A DNA stretch of 64,000 nucleotides from Macrostomum hystrix (Eukaryota; Platyhelminthes; Macrostomidae). The position numbers were made by a program, and so were the translations under genes. Numbering within the stretch: the first letter of the stretch is position 1; each line of letters starts with the position of its first letter. The notes below the pieces were generated by a model. The model worked only from the letters and a program-made list of their open reading frames with translations. It had not been told where the DNA came from and made no database searches. Shown piece by piece: positions 10,134 to 21,930 of this stretch. The stretch is taken from contig CATNEN010000038.1 in NCBI GenBank assembly GCA_950097015.1, forward strand, positions 23,449,001-23,513,000, given 5' to 3'.

Positions 10134-10900
10134 TCTGTCTCCTCTCCTGATCTTTCTCGTATCCTCGTGTTTCTCCACTCCTTATCTCTACTCATCTCTC
10201 TCCTCTGCTCATCTTCCCCTCTCCTGATCTCCCCTCTCCTCATCTCTCCGCTCTCCTCCTCTCTCCGCTCTCCTTACTTCTCCCTTATTTTCATCGCACT
10301 CCTCTCCTCATCTCTCTTTTCTCCTCCTCTCTCTATTCTCCTCCCCTCTCTCTATTCTTCTTATCTCTTTATTCTCCTCATCTCTATATTCTCCTCATCT
10401 CTATATTCTCCTCATCTCTATATTCTCCTCATCTCTATATTCTCCTCATCTCTATATTCTCCTCATCTCTATATTCTCCTCATCTCTATATTCTCCTCAT
10501 CTCTGTATTCTCCTCATCTCTATATTCTCCTCATCTTTCTATTCTCCTCATCTCTCTTCTCCTCATCTCTCTATTATCCTCATCTCTCTATTCTCCTCAT
10601 CTCTCTCTTCTCCTCATCTCTCTATTCTCCTCATCTCTCTATTCTCCTCATCTCTATATTCTGCTCATCTCTCTTCTCCTCATCTCTCTATTCTCCTCAT
10701 CTTTCTATTCTCCTCATCTCTCTTCTCCTCATCTCTCTTCTCCTCATCTCTCTATTCTCCTCATCTTTCTATTCTCCTCATCTCTCTATTCTCCTCATCT
10801 CTCTATTCTCCTCATCTCTCTATTCTCCTCATCTCTCTATTATCCTCATCTCTCTATTCTCCTCATCTCTCTATTCTCCTCATCTCTATACTCTCCTTAT
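10134..10900. repeat. 15-bp pyrimidine-rich minisatellite
   Basis: Degenerate CT-rich start, then from about 10350 a regular 15-bp unit TCTCTATTCTCCTCA with TCTATA and TCTTTC versions. Almost all pyrimidine on the plus strand. The resulting Ser/Leu/Ile-rich open frame is not considered a gene. Confidence 0.92.
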
Positions 10901-11267
10901 TTTGCCCGTCCTCTCATCTTTCCATATGCTCAGAATTTTAATATTTGTGTCGTTTAACCTTTTCAAACTCGAATCTCGTCAAAATCTGATGGCTCATGAG
11001 CATGCAAGAGACTTGTATTTTTATAATTGAAGCTTGAATTTTCAATGAATTAAATTGGCCTTATTTGTCGTTAACTAGTCGGAAGTCTTTAAAATCATAT
11101 ATAACCTTGCCTAAAAATCTAATTAAAGTCGTGAGTGAGCATCTGAATTACTTTATTATTGCACTTCATTAAATTCCTAAATCTTGTCAGAAATTGTTAG
11201 TTGAAAATATTCTTATACAATATTTTACTATGAATTTTTACCCTTTACGTCTATGCTCTGAAATGAT
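10901..11267. other. Spacer, no feature recognised
   Basis: AT-rich unique sequence between two CT-rich arrays. No gene signal. Confidence 0.45.
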
Positions 11268-11890
11268 CTTTCTACCCCTACTTGTCTTCCTACCCCTCCT
11301 TGTCTTCCTACCCCTCCTTGTCTTCCTACCCCTCCTTGTCTTCCTACCCCTCCTTGTCTTCCTACCCCTCCTTGTCTTCCTACCCCTCCTTGTATTTCCA
11401 TTCTTCCTTGCCTTTCTACCCCTCCTTGTATTTCTACCCCTCCTTGTATTTCTACCCCTCTTCGTATTTCTAATCCTCATCTTCCTACCATCCTTGTATT
11501 TCTATCCCCTTGTATTTCTATCCCCTTGTATTTCTTCCCCTCCTTGTCTTCCTACCCCTCCTTGTCTTTCTACCCCTCCTTGTCTTTCTAACCCTCCTTG
11601 TCTTTCTACCCCTCCTTGTCTTTCTACCCCTCCTTGTCTTTCTACCCCTCCTTGTCTTTCTACCCCTCCTTGTCTTTCTACCCCTCCTTGTCTTTCTACC
11701 CCTCCTTGTCTTTCTACCCCTCCTTGTCTTTCTACCCCTCCTTGTCTTTCTACCCCTCCTTGTCTTTCTACCCCTCCTTGTCTTTCTACCCCTCCTTGTC
11801 TTTCTACCCCTCCTTGTCTTTCCACCCCTTGTATTCCTACCGCTCCTGGTCTTTCTACCCTTTCTTGTCTTTCTACCCCTCCCTTGCATT
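11268..11890. repeat. 18-bp pyrimidine-rich minisatellite (two blocks)
   Basis: An 18-bp unit in two blocks. 11268-11480 is mainly the TGTCTTCCTACCCCTCCT version and 11530-11880 mainly the TGTCTTTCTACCCCTCCT version, with a degenerate join between them. The unit length is a multiple of three and stop-free in many frames on both strands, which explains the overlapping long open frames. Confidence 0.94.
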
Positions 11891-12499
11891 TCTACCCCTA
11901 CATCTTACCTTTCCATCTCTCAGTACTCGCATCTATGTTATTTTCTCAATCAAAAATACTCAGAGTTATTTCAAGCTCACACTAATTCCGTCGCAGAGTT
12001 TTCTTGACGCAAATAATTATTCTCGCTGGCCTACGTGTAGTTTCTGTTCCCCAAAAATAGCAGCGTGCGCGACAGATTTTCCCTAGCGCCGTTTCCTTTC
12101 TGATCAGACAGCCAACCCTTTCATAAAGCCAGCACCATCTATAAATTACTGCAGCTGCTCTCTTTAAGGGGCCTACCCAAAAAACCGAGCTTGTCCTTCC
12201 TGTTGCTCGTTTGAGATGTGTTTTCTGACTGCATTTCCGACAGCCCTCCTGGAGCTTGAGTTCAGCTCTGCTCTCACGTGCCCTCGTAAATATTGCTCGA
12301 AAGGCCCTGTTAGGCCCTTATAAGAATAAGCTTAGCTATTATGCATGCATAAAACATATAGGAAATCAATGAGCCAGCTCTCCTATGCAGTGTCAGCGGG
12401 ATGATTATCAAGGGGTCACAAAGCTGATTTGGATCGAATATGGACAGTGGAGAATGAAATACTGTTAGGAAAATATTTGACGGCCGAGGAAGGAGGTTA
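11891..12499. other. Spacer, no feature recognised
   Basis: No coding or RNA signal identified. Ends at the start of a purine-rich array. Confidence 0.4.
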
Positions 12500-13095
12500 A
12501 ATGGGGAGAGGAGCAGGGAGAAGAAGGGGAGAGAAACAGGGAGAAGAATGGGAGAGGAATAGGGAGAAGAATGGGAGAGGAATAGGGAGAAGAATGGGAG
12601 AGGAACAGGGAGAAGAATGGGAGAGGAATAGGGAGAAGAATGGGAGAGGAACAGGGAGGAAAACAGGGAGAGGAACAGAGAGAGGAACAGGGAGAAGAAT
12701 GGGAGAAGAACAGGGAGAAGAATGGGAGAGGAACAGGGAGAAGAATGGGAGGAGAATGGGAGAAGAATGGGAGAGAAACAGGGAGAAGAATGGGAGAGGA
12801 ACAGGGAGGAGAACAGGGAGAGGAACAGGGAGAAGAATGGGAGAAGAACAGGGAGAAGAATGGAAGAAGAACAGGGAGAAGAACAGGGAGGAGAACAGGG
12901 AGAGGAACAGGGAGAAGAACAGGGAGAAAAACAGGGAGAAGAACAGGGAGGAGAACAGGGAGAAGAACAGGAAGAGGAACAGGGAGAAGAACAGGGAGGA
13001 GAACAGGAAGAGGAACAGGGAGAAGAACAGGGAGGAGAACAGGGAGAAGAACAGGGAGAAGAATGGGAGAGGAACAGGAAGAAGAAGGGGAGAGG
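12500..13095. repeat. 12-bp purine-rich minisatellite
   Basis: Irregular array built on a 12-bp theme AGGGAGAAGAAC with GAATGGG and GAACAGG versions, often paired as 24 bp. Almost pure purine on the plus strand for 600 bp. All open frames through it, on both strands, are repeat artefacts. Confidence 0.92.
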
Positions 13096-13658
13096 GAGAG
13101 GAAGAGGAAGTGGGATAACAAGGGAGGTAGATAAATCTGAGTAGAATGTGTGCGGTGGAGGAAAAAAAGGATGCAATCTTCAGAAAATCGATAAAGAGCA
13201 AAAAATATTTTTAAGAAAATTTCATATGCCTGCCAAATATTTCATTTCATTTTCTGTTAATCTTTTAAATGCCAAGTCAAAGTTTTTTAGTTGATTTTCT
13301 TTGGCCTGCTAAACTTGACAGAATTGTGATATTCGTCAGTCAGGAGTTTGGTAGATTTTCGTTCGCAAACATATTTTACAAGTAGGAAGAAAGGATTTTT
13401 ACAGCCGCCTTGGACCCACTTGAGAAATTTTCTGGTTTTTGGTTAAAAAATGTCCAACGTGCGGAACATTAGCCTACATCTGTACACGGGGGGCATTGTA
13501 ATTGTCATTTTGTGACCAGTTACTAAATTGGCACACATTCCAGATGCATCATTGAGGGACAACGAAAGAATGACCGCATAGTGTCACAGAATGCGTCTCT
13601 TGGACTGATCTTTCGCACATCATACTGAACATTCCGGTCTGCCAGGCCTGTGAAAATT
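13096..13658. other. Spacer, no feature recognised
   Basis: AT-rich unique sequence with no gene signal. Confidence 0.45.
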
Positions 13659-14585
13659 GAAGGGAGGATGTTCGGAACGAAGGGAGGATGTTCGGAATGA
13701 AGGGGGTATTCGGAATGAAGGGAGGATATTCAGAATAAAGGGAGGATATTCGGAATGAAGGTAGGATATATGGAATGAAGGGAGGATATATGGAATGAAG
13801 GTGGGATATATGGAACGAAGGTAGGATATATGGAATGAAGGTAGGATATATGGAATGAAGGTGGGATATATGGAATGAAGGTGGGATATATGGAATGAAG
13901 GTAGGATATATGGAATGAAGGGAGGATATATGGAATGAAGGTGGGATATATGGAATGAAGGTGGGATATATGGAATGAAGGGAGGATATATGGAATGAAG
14001 GGAGGATATATGGAATGAAGGGAGGATATATGGAATGAAGGTGGGATATATGGAATGAAGGGAGGATATATGGAATGAAGGTGGGATATATGGAATGAAG
14101 GTGGGATATATGGAATGAAGGGAGGATATATGGAATGAAGGGAGGATATATGGAATGAAGGGAGGATATATGGAATGAAGGTAGGATATATGGAATGAAG
14201 GGAGGATATATGGAATGAAGGTAGGATATATGGAATGAAGGGAGGATATATGGAATGAAGGTAGGATATATGGAATGAAGGGAGGATATATGGAATGAAG
14301 GTGGGATATATGGAATGAAAGTAGGATATATGGAATGAAGGTGGGATATATGGAATGAAGGTGGGATATATGGAATGAAGGTGGGATATATGGAATGAAG
14401 GTAGGATATATGGAATGAAGGGAGGATATATGGAATGAAGGGAGGGTGTTCGGAATGAAGGGAGGATGTTCGGAATGAAGGAGGATATATGGAATGAAGG
14501 TAGGATATATGGAATGAAGGGAGGGTGTTCGGAATGAAGGGAGGGTGTTCGGAATGAAGGGAGGATATATGGAATGAAGGTGGGA
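13659..14585. repeat. 20-bp minisatellite
   Basis: About 46 copies of GGATATATGGAATGAAGGTG, a 20-bp unit, with GGGA, GGTA and GGTG versions. The edges carry a GGATGTTCGGAATGAAGG version on both sides, and the centre the ATATATGG version. This suggests the central form spread from within. Confidence 0.95.
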
Positions 14586-15166
14586 TAGCAAAATTTGATG
14601 TGAAAAGATATGTAATGCGAATGATGCTGGCATTCTCACTATGGCAGAATATTGTGTTTTCGGTTGTACGAGTAGAATAACAATTCAAACAAGACAAAGT
14701 TTATCAATTCCCGCAACATTTTCTCTGTTGAATGCGCTGCCAATGAGTCACATGCCACGTGCTTGGTTACTAACAGCTGTTTCTGGGTTGGGTCAATCTG
14801 AAACCCTTTTCTAGGCTCGTATGCCTAGATGAATATGCATTCTACCGTGTTTGAAGCACCCAATAAATGTATTAGGGAATGTGTAATTGATTTGGCTTTA
14901 GTGCGAAATAATAAACTACAAAACTGCAGCTACATCTGTGTGACCTTGCGGGTCATCCGGATTAGCTGAGGTCGCAAGAGTTGGATTAAGTGCGAATTAC
15001 TGAGTCACATGAGAGCACTTACAGTTACAAGCATCCTAGCTGTGATCCATCGATCAGCTGCGATGTCTTGCAAACTGTGACAATGTTGAAGTTGTCAGAC
15101 AACAGTTCTCTAAAACTGTTTATCTCATAGACCATGCGCCTCTACAGATCTGAGTTCCCTGACCCT
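14586..15166. other. Spacer, no feature recognised
   Basis: No gene, RNA or repeat signal that I can support. Confidence 0.45.
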
Positions 15167-16290
15167 CGCAGCCTTACCTGTCTCTCCGTTCCTCATACCT
15201 CTCTTAGCCTTACCTGTCTCTCCGTTCCTCATACCTCACTTAGCCTTACAGCTGTCCCTCTGTTCCTCATACCTCTCTTAGCCTTACCTGTCTCTCCGTT
15301 CCTCATACCTCACTTAGCCTTACCTGTCCCTCTGTTCCTCATACCTCTCTTAGCCTTACCTGTCTCTCCGTTCCTCATACCTCACTTAGCCTTACCTGTC
15401 TCTCCGTTCCTCCTACCTCTCTTAGCCTTACCTGTCCCTCCGTTCCTCATATCTCTCTTAGCCTTACCTGTCTCTCCGTTCCTCATACCTCTCTTAGCCT
15501 TACCTGTCTCTCCGTTCCTCATACCTCACTTAGCCTTACCTGTCCCTCTGTTCCTCATACCTCTCTTAGCCTTACCTGTCTCTCCGTTCCTCATACCTCA
15601 CTTAGCCTTACCTGTCCCTCTGTTCCTCATACCTCTCTTAGCCTTACCTGTCTCTCCGTTCCTCATACCTCACTTAGCCTTACCTGTCTCTCCGTTCCTC
15701 CTACCTCTCTTAGCCTTACCTGTCTCTCCGTTCCTCCTACCTCCCTCTCTTAGCCTTACCTGTCTCTCCGTTCCTCATACCTCTCTTAGCCTTACCTGTC
15801 CCTCCGTTCCTCATATCTCTCTTAGCCTTACCTGTCTCTCCGTTCCTCATACCTCTCTTAGCCTTACCTGTCTCTCCGTTCCTCATACCTCACTTAGCCT
15901 TACCTGTCCCTCTGTTCCTCATACCTCTCTTAGCCTTACCTGTCTCTCCGTTCCTCATACCTCACTTAGCCTTACCTGTCCCTCTGTTCCTCATACCTCT
16001 CTTAGCCTTACCTGTCTCTCCGTTCCTCATACCTCACTTAGCCTTACCTGTCTCTCCGTTCCTCCTACCTCTCTTAGCCTTACCTGTCTCTCCGTTCCTC
16101 CTACCTCACTCTCTTAGCCTTACCTGTCTCTCCGTTCCTCATACCTCTCTTAGCCTTACCTGTCCCTCCGTTCCTCATATCTCTCTTAGCCTTACCTGTC
16201 TCTCCGTTCCTCATACCTCTCTTAGCCTTACCTGTCTCTCCGTTCCTCATATCTCTCGCATCCTTACCTGTCTCTCAGTTCCTCATATCC
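15167..16290. repeat. 36-bp minisatellite with higher-order pattern
   Basis: About 31 copies of a 36-bp unit containing CTTAGCCTTACCTGTCTCTC then CGTTCCTCATACCTCT. Versions (TCTCTCCG or CCCTCTG; CTCT or CACT; CATACC or CCTACC) recur in the same order. A unit lengthened by four bases (CCTACCTC[C/A]CTCTCTTAGC) appears near 15740 and again near 16100, about ten units apart, so a block of about 360 bp has been duplicated. Confidence 0.94.
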
Positions 16291-17552
16291 CTCTCAACCT
16301 TACAGCTCTCGTACATCTCTCACTCTACTTGCATAACGCCGTAGGGTTTGATTATTATTATTAATAAAATATACTTATTTCGATAAGTTAATGTACAATT
16401 ACAAAATTATGACTTTGTATTTGCATATTTCAGATATAAAGAAGACCAGAAGATTATAATTTTTTCTTAAAAAATGGCAATAGCGGCTTAACTTCAAACA
16501 ATCTAAGAGTCTAAAATTATCCGATGATGCTGTAATAAAATAAAACTTTGAATCGCCCGCGATCTAATTTTATTTGGCCCTTTAAAGATAAGCCCCCCTC
16601 ACACCTCAGCCAGGTGCAGACAGACCCAACATTCCAGCAGCTATTTTGCACGGCACACAGTCAACCTGAAATTCCATTATCCGTCCTAATGTGCCTCTCT
16701 ATGTTAAAGGCTTAACGGATAATTCCTTTTTTCAGACACGCCAGTCGAAAGGTGCGAAAAAGTATTTGACACCTTGGCTAGTAGATTAAATGAGCTTTGT
16801 ATTAAAACTCTTCAAAGGAGTCCCGCTGTTCATGCACAGAAATTCAAGGTGCACAGACTATTTTTTTAAAGATTAACCTTTAGCCATGAAATTCGTTCAA
16901 AAGTTTCATTTGCACAGATTCTAAGAAATCTATTTGCGAGAACAGTAAGCTATTAATTAATCTTAGCTGACTAAATCAAGGATTTGAATCCCAACACCCG
17001 AATGACTGACGCACAGATCGCCTCTCTGGCATAACTAAAGGTAAAAATCGTTTTATATATCTGATCTATCTATTATCTACCAGTGAAATGAAGTGCCTTT
17101 GTGAAAAAAAATAGGCCCGTTACTTTGACTTGTCAATCTTTCGATTCAGCCTCCTAAATAGAATAATAAGCCTTGAATGTGGAGTCCTTAGCAGCACACA
17201 CCCAAGTGCAGTGAGCGTCAACAGATGGGTGCTCAAAATTGCCGGCCTGAGTTCTCTGCAATCCGGCAGTCCTTTCTGCCTCTTAATTTTTCCAAAGTAG
17301 AGGGGAAGGATGTGATTGCATAATCGCATGGGACAGTAGAGATCGCGGGGAAGCACAACTGAATCACTTCCTTCCCGACATATTTCTCCTTCTTTTTTCC
17401 CTTTCGTTATTTAAACGCGCATTTTTAAATGGCAAGCGAGACAGATTAAAGCAATTTTGTATAATATATCATGACTCAGCAGCAGACTCTGCTGATAATT
17501 AAAACACTAACCTAATGAGCAGGCAATCCTTGGTTTGACTATTATCACTTTC
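16291..17552. other. Spacer with no supported gene
   Basis: About 1.26 kb, mostly AT-rich. A B-box-like GATTTGAATCCC near 16980 could be a decayed SINE, but no A box was found. No coding exon recognised. Confidence 0.35.
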
Positions 17553-18800
17553 ACTGACTCTCAGTTGTCTCTCTCTGACTCTCAGCCGTGTCTTTCTGAC
17601 TCTCAGCCGTGTCTCTCTGATTCTCAGCAGTGTCTCTCTGACTCAGCAGTGTCTCTCTGACTCTCAGCCGTGTCTCTCTGATTCTCAGCAGTGTCTCTCT
17701 GATTCTCAGCTGTGTCTCTCTGATTCTCAGCTGTGTCTCTCTGACTCTCAGCCGTGTCTCTCTGACTCTCAGCCGTGTCTCTCTGATTCTCAGCAGTGTC
17801 TCTCTGACTCTCAGCAGTGTCTCTCTGATTCTCAGCAGTGTCTTTCTGATTCTCAGCTGTGTCTCTCTGACTCTCAGCCGTGTCTCTCTGACTCTCAGCC
17901 GTGTCTCTCTGATTCTCAGCAGTGTCTCTCTGATTCTCAGCTGTGTCTCTCTGATTCTCAGCAGTGTCTTTCTGATTCTCAGCTGTGTCTCTCTGACTCT
18001 CAGCCGTGTCTCTCTGACTCTCAGCCGTGTCTCTCTGATTCTCAGCAGTGTCTCTCTGACTCTCAGCCGTGTCTCTCTGATTCTCAGCAGTGTCTCTCTG
18101 ATTCTCAGCTGTGTCTCTCTGACTCTCAGCTGTGTCTCTCTGATTCTCAGCTGTGTCTCTCTGATTCTCAGCTGTGTCTCTCTGACTCTCAGCCGTGTCT
18201 CTCTGACTCTCAGCCGTGTCTCTCTGATTCTCAGCAGTGTCTCTCTGACTCTCAGCAGTGTCTCTCTGATTCTCAGCAGTGTCTCTCTGACTCTCAGCCG
18301 TGTCTCTCTGACTCTCAGCCGTGTCTCTCTGACTCTCAGCCGTGTCTCTCTGACTCTCAGCCGTGTCTCTCTGACTCTCAGCAGTGTCTCTCTGATTCTC
18401 AGCAGTGTCTCTCTGATTCTCAGCTGTGTCTCTCTGACTCTCAGCCGTGTCTCTCTGACTCTCAGCCGTGTCTCTCTGACTCTCACCGTGTCTCTCTGAT
18501 TCTCAGCTGTGTCTCTCTGACTCTCAGCTGTGTCTCTCTGATTCTCAGCAGTGTCTCTCTGACTCTCAGCAGTGTCTCTCTGATTCTCAGCAGTGTCTTT
18601 CTGATTCTCAGCCGTGTCTCTCTGACTCTCAGCTGTGTCTCTCTGACTCTCAGCCGTGTCTCTCTGATTCTCAGCCGTGTCTCTCTGATTCTCAGCTGTG
18701 TCTTTCTGATTCTCAGCCGTGTCTCTCTGATTCTCAGCCGTGTCTCTCTGACTCTCAGCAGTGTCTCTCTGACCCTCAGCTGTGTCTCTCTGACTCTCAC
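17553..18800. repeat. 21-bp minisatellite
   Basis: About 59 copies of a 21-bp unit TCTCTGATTCTCAGCCGTGTC. Two sites vary (GATT/GACT and CCG/CTG/CAG) in mixed combinations. The unit length is a multiple of three, so the minus strand shows a long open frame of a seven-residue repeat (RETRLRV). It shifts frame partway with no change in repeat quality, which argues against selection on protein. Confidence 0.95.
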
Positions 18801-19335
18801 CATGTCTGATCATCTCTATTCTGGAAGAGATGTGAACTATGTTTCTATTTTCGAATCAGACCACACTCGAGTAGAGTTGCAGCGAGTGCATCTGGCATGA
18901 CGAGTTTTTACTTATCTAAAGCCAAATTTGCTCATAAAGGTTCAAGGCACGGCCTGAGAATATTTTCCGGCATCTTTGAAGCGAGAAAGGTGTTTTCCAG
19001 CATCTGAGACGCGCTGGAATTCAGCATCAGGAAATAGCTACTCAAAAGGTGTGCTCAAATACTCCTATTGGAGACCGAAGCGTTATTATTTCTCTGCTTT
19101 GAAAGCAACTTGAGAATTACCTTTGTCAAAGCTAGGCTTAGAGAAGTTTTAGAGCAGCTTCGCAGGTAATCTCAGTTGTTTAAAACTTCTGAATCCGTTG
19201 TTGAGTCCATGATGAGTTTGCAATCTGACCATATGAGTGTACTTTCTTTTAGGCAGGTGCAACATAATTATATGGCTTGGTGGAGTTTTATGCTCGTAGG
19301 TTCGAGAAATTTCTCTATGCAAGAACTCGCAGCTA
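18801..19335. other. Spacer, no feature recognised
   Basis: No coding or RNA signal seen. Confidence 0.4.
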
Positions 19336-19500
19336 TGTGCTCAGAGTGTAGGACTTCTAACTAAGAGGTCGTGAGTTCGACCCAAATTTGAACCCTAAAG
19401 AAGACAATTTTTGTCCTTGAGCAAGAGTAGACGCTTAATCCCTTACCTTTGAATAGTAGGGCCACTGCCACTAGAAATGTGTCATTTCGTTTCTACCGAG
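19336..19500 (+). repeat. tRNA-derived SINE-like element
   Basis: A tRNA-like head at about 19333-19385 (AGAGTGTAGGACTTCTAACT as the A-box to anticodon region, then GTGAGTTCGACCC as the B box). It is followed by TTTTTGTCCTTGAGCAAGAG and CGCTTAATCCC, a body motif like those in several animal SINEs. It differs from families A and B in this window. Confidence 0.6.
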
Positions 19501-20583
19501 CTGTGTCTCTAAGTGAAATGGAAAATTTCATTTTCAAGTTTTTATATGGCACAGAGTTGCTTAGCTAACAGACTGACTCTGAATGGAGCTTTAGCGGAGG
19601 TATAGATTTCCACGATTTACTCAGGTAGTGTTAACTATGCTAGTCGATATGTAATCGTTTCGTACCCAAGATGATGCTGATGACTCACAAGTTCTGTAAA
19701 AAAACAGTTTTTCTAATTCCGAAGTTCACTAGACCACTATTTGAGACGGGGGGGTATGAGAGGGTCTCAGACTCTCAGCCTTAATATCGACCTGGAAGTA
19801 GCTCAGAGTCTGTGCCGCATATCTATAGCTTCCCTTACAGCTTCATCTTCACCGTGTTGTCCCCGATCTCGATATTCAAGCGATCTAAGATCCGCCCCTG
19901 CTGAGAAATAAAACAGAACACACAGACCCGCGTGTTCCACTTCTTTTCTTATTAAACAAGAGCTGATAGGGAAGGACTCGTCTATGCTCAGTGGAACTTT
20001 GAGGACACGCCAACCCTGCCGGCAAGATGGGGGGGGAATCATCCCTCCTAGATTGCGTAATCCTGCAGCCTCCTTGAAATTCCGCTGCCAAAAAAACTTG
20101 CCCCAATCTTGGGGATCTTGCCCAGAGTGTGTAGATGAACTCCACCCAAAGCCTTCGTTGAGCTTCCAGAATCTCTTCGCCATCATCTGCTCCGAAGCCC
20201 CTCTGGCCCTCTTAGCGACCCGAAGCTCTCTCTCACACACGCACACTTGCCCTTGTGGGTATGAAATAAGCCGGTATTGGGCCGTGTTTCTGCGGTGGCC
20301 AAATTGAAAAAAAGAAGTTTTCCATTAAGACTTTCCACCTGGTAGTAAAAAGCGATGTCGCTTGCGTGTCTTTTTATATTACTGTAAGTTCATCTGGGTC
20401 CACTTCGAGTCTATATTTCGACCATCTCTCTATATCAGTGTCTACAAGAATATGTTTCCGTTAGCATCTCTGCCTCAGACGAAGGTATCTGCTTGATTTT
20501 TCACCCAGTGAAGATTTTACTGCGCTTATAACACCTTCGCCTCAACTTCTCTATCCTTCGTCTACGCAGGAGACGAACTGATA
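19501..20583. other. Spacer with possible transposon remnant
   Basis: A minus-strand open frame at 19803-20246 and a facing plus-strand frame have no family features I know. The minus strand contains CAGGGGCGGATCTTAG near 19890, a phrase reminiscent of DNA-transposon ends. No partner terminus was found. I do not call a gene. Confidence 0.25.
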
Positions 20584-20812
20584 ATTCTCTCCTCTCCTCT
20601 CCTCTCCTCTCCTCTCCTCTCCTTTCGTCTCCTCTCCTCTCCTCTCCTCTCCTCTCCTCTCCTCTCCTCTCCTCTCCTCTCCTCTCCTCTCCTCTCGTCT
20701 CCTCTCGTCTCCTCTCGTCTCCTCTCGTCTCCTCTCGTCTCCTCTCCTCTCCTCTCCTCTCCTCTTTTCTCCTCTCCTCTTTTCTCCTATCCTTTCCTCT
20801 CCTCTCCTCCCT
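20584..20812. repeat. (CTCCT)n microsatellite
   Basis: About 45 copies of a CTCCT pentamer with a CTCGT version enriched at 20695-20745 and a decayed 3' end. Pure pyrimidine except for the G variants. Confidence 0.95.
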
Positions 20813-21375
20813 CTCATCTAAACTGTGTTAAATTAGTTGGCCGACAAAATGTCACCTTAGAAATGTCGACCCACCTCTCAGCTTGTCGAAAACATCACAA
20901 AACAATAAATAGTTTAGCAGTTTGCCAGTGTTTTCAAGAGTAAAAATACCCATAGTTTTTTGGCGATTCAAATTACTTTTTTGCGTAAAAAGTGTAAAAA
21001 AAACTTCAAATCCAGCTTGGCAACAAAACAAACCCTTTAATGCAGATTGCTTTCCGTGCAGCCGAAGCCGGCAAATTAGAATCCTTAAATCTGATTGCAG
21101 GCATTCAGCTATGCAGAAGCCTATTTTGAGAAAGCTTAATGGCTTCAGTATGAAAATTGAATCTGAAAATTCTAGAGTATTCTGAGTGGCTGCAGCAGCT
21201 TTTGAAACTTGAACAATGTCCTGCTTTGGCTTTGAAAAAACTGTCGTGCTAGTTTCAATTTCCATACAAAAAGTCCTCGACAAAGCACTTCCAGATTCAC
21301 TGAAAAAATAGACTTTAGAACAATGTGGATCAATTGCTTTTAGCACAAGAACCTACAGAAGCTATCGAAGCTCTC
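20813..21375. other. Spacer, no feature recognised
   Basis: AT-rich. A minus-strand open frame at 20852-21346 (164 codons) has no recognisable domain and lysine/phenylalanine-rich composition typical of AT-rich noncoding DNA. Confidence 0.35.
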
Positions 21376-21930
21376 AGGGTGTAACCTGTTAGATCCAATT
21401 CTATCAGGGTATCACCTGTTAGATCCCAATCCATCAGGGTGTCACCTGTTAGATCCCAATCCATCAGGGTGTCATTTGTTAGATCCCAATTCATCAGGGT
21501 GTCACCTGTTAGATCCCAATTCATCAGGGTATCACCTGTTAGATCCCAATTCATCAGGGTGTCACCTGTTAGATCCCAATCCATCAGGGTGTCATTTGTT
21601 AGATCCCAATTCATCAGGGTGTCACCTGTTAGATCCCAATTCATCAGGGTGTCACCTGTTAGATCCCAATTCATCAGGGTATCACCTGTTAGATCCCAAT
21701 TCATCAGGGTATCACCTGTTAGATCCCAATCCATCAGGGTATCACCTGTTAGATCCCAATCCATCAGGGTGTCATTTGTTAGATCCCAATCCATCAGGGT
21801 GTCCCCTGTTAGATCCCAATTCATCAGGGTGTCACCTGTTAGATCCCAATTCATCAGGTGTCACCTGTTAGATCCCAATTCATCAGGGTGTCACCTGTTA
21901 CGAGCTAGATCCCAATTCATCAGGGTGTTT
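21376..21930. repeat. 30-bp minisatellite
   Basis: About 18 copies of a 30-bp unit containing AGATCCCAATTCATCAGGGT then GTCACCTGTT. Versions are TTCATC/TCCATC and GTCACC/ATCACC/GTCATT. One unit near 21855 has a 1-bp deletion and one near 21900 a 6-bp insertion (TACGAG). Ten-residue repeat frames on both strands are artefacts of the multiple-of-three period. Confidence 0.95.

Noticed and set aside
17551-18813. 420-codon minus-strand frame with a seven-residue Arg/Glu-rich repeat
   Set aside because: The frame slips between two translations of the same DNA repeat (RETRLRV and SQRDTAE) with no loss of repeat quality, so there is no sign of protein-level constraint.
19803-20246. 147-codon minus-strand frame
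   Set aside because: No recognisable domain and facing open frames on the other strand. More likely a transposon remnant or chance.
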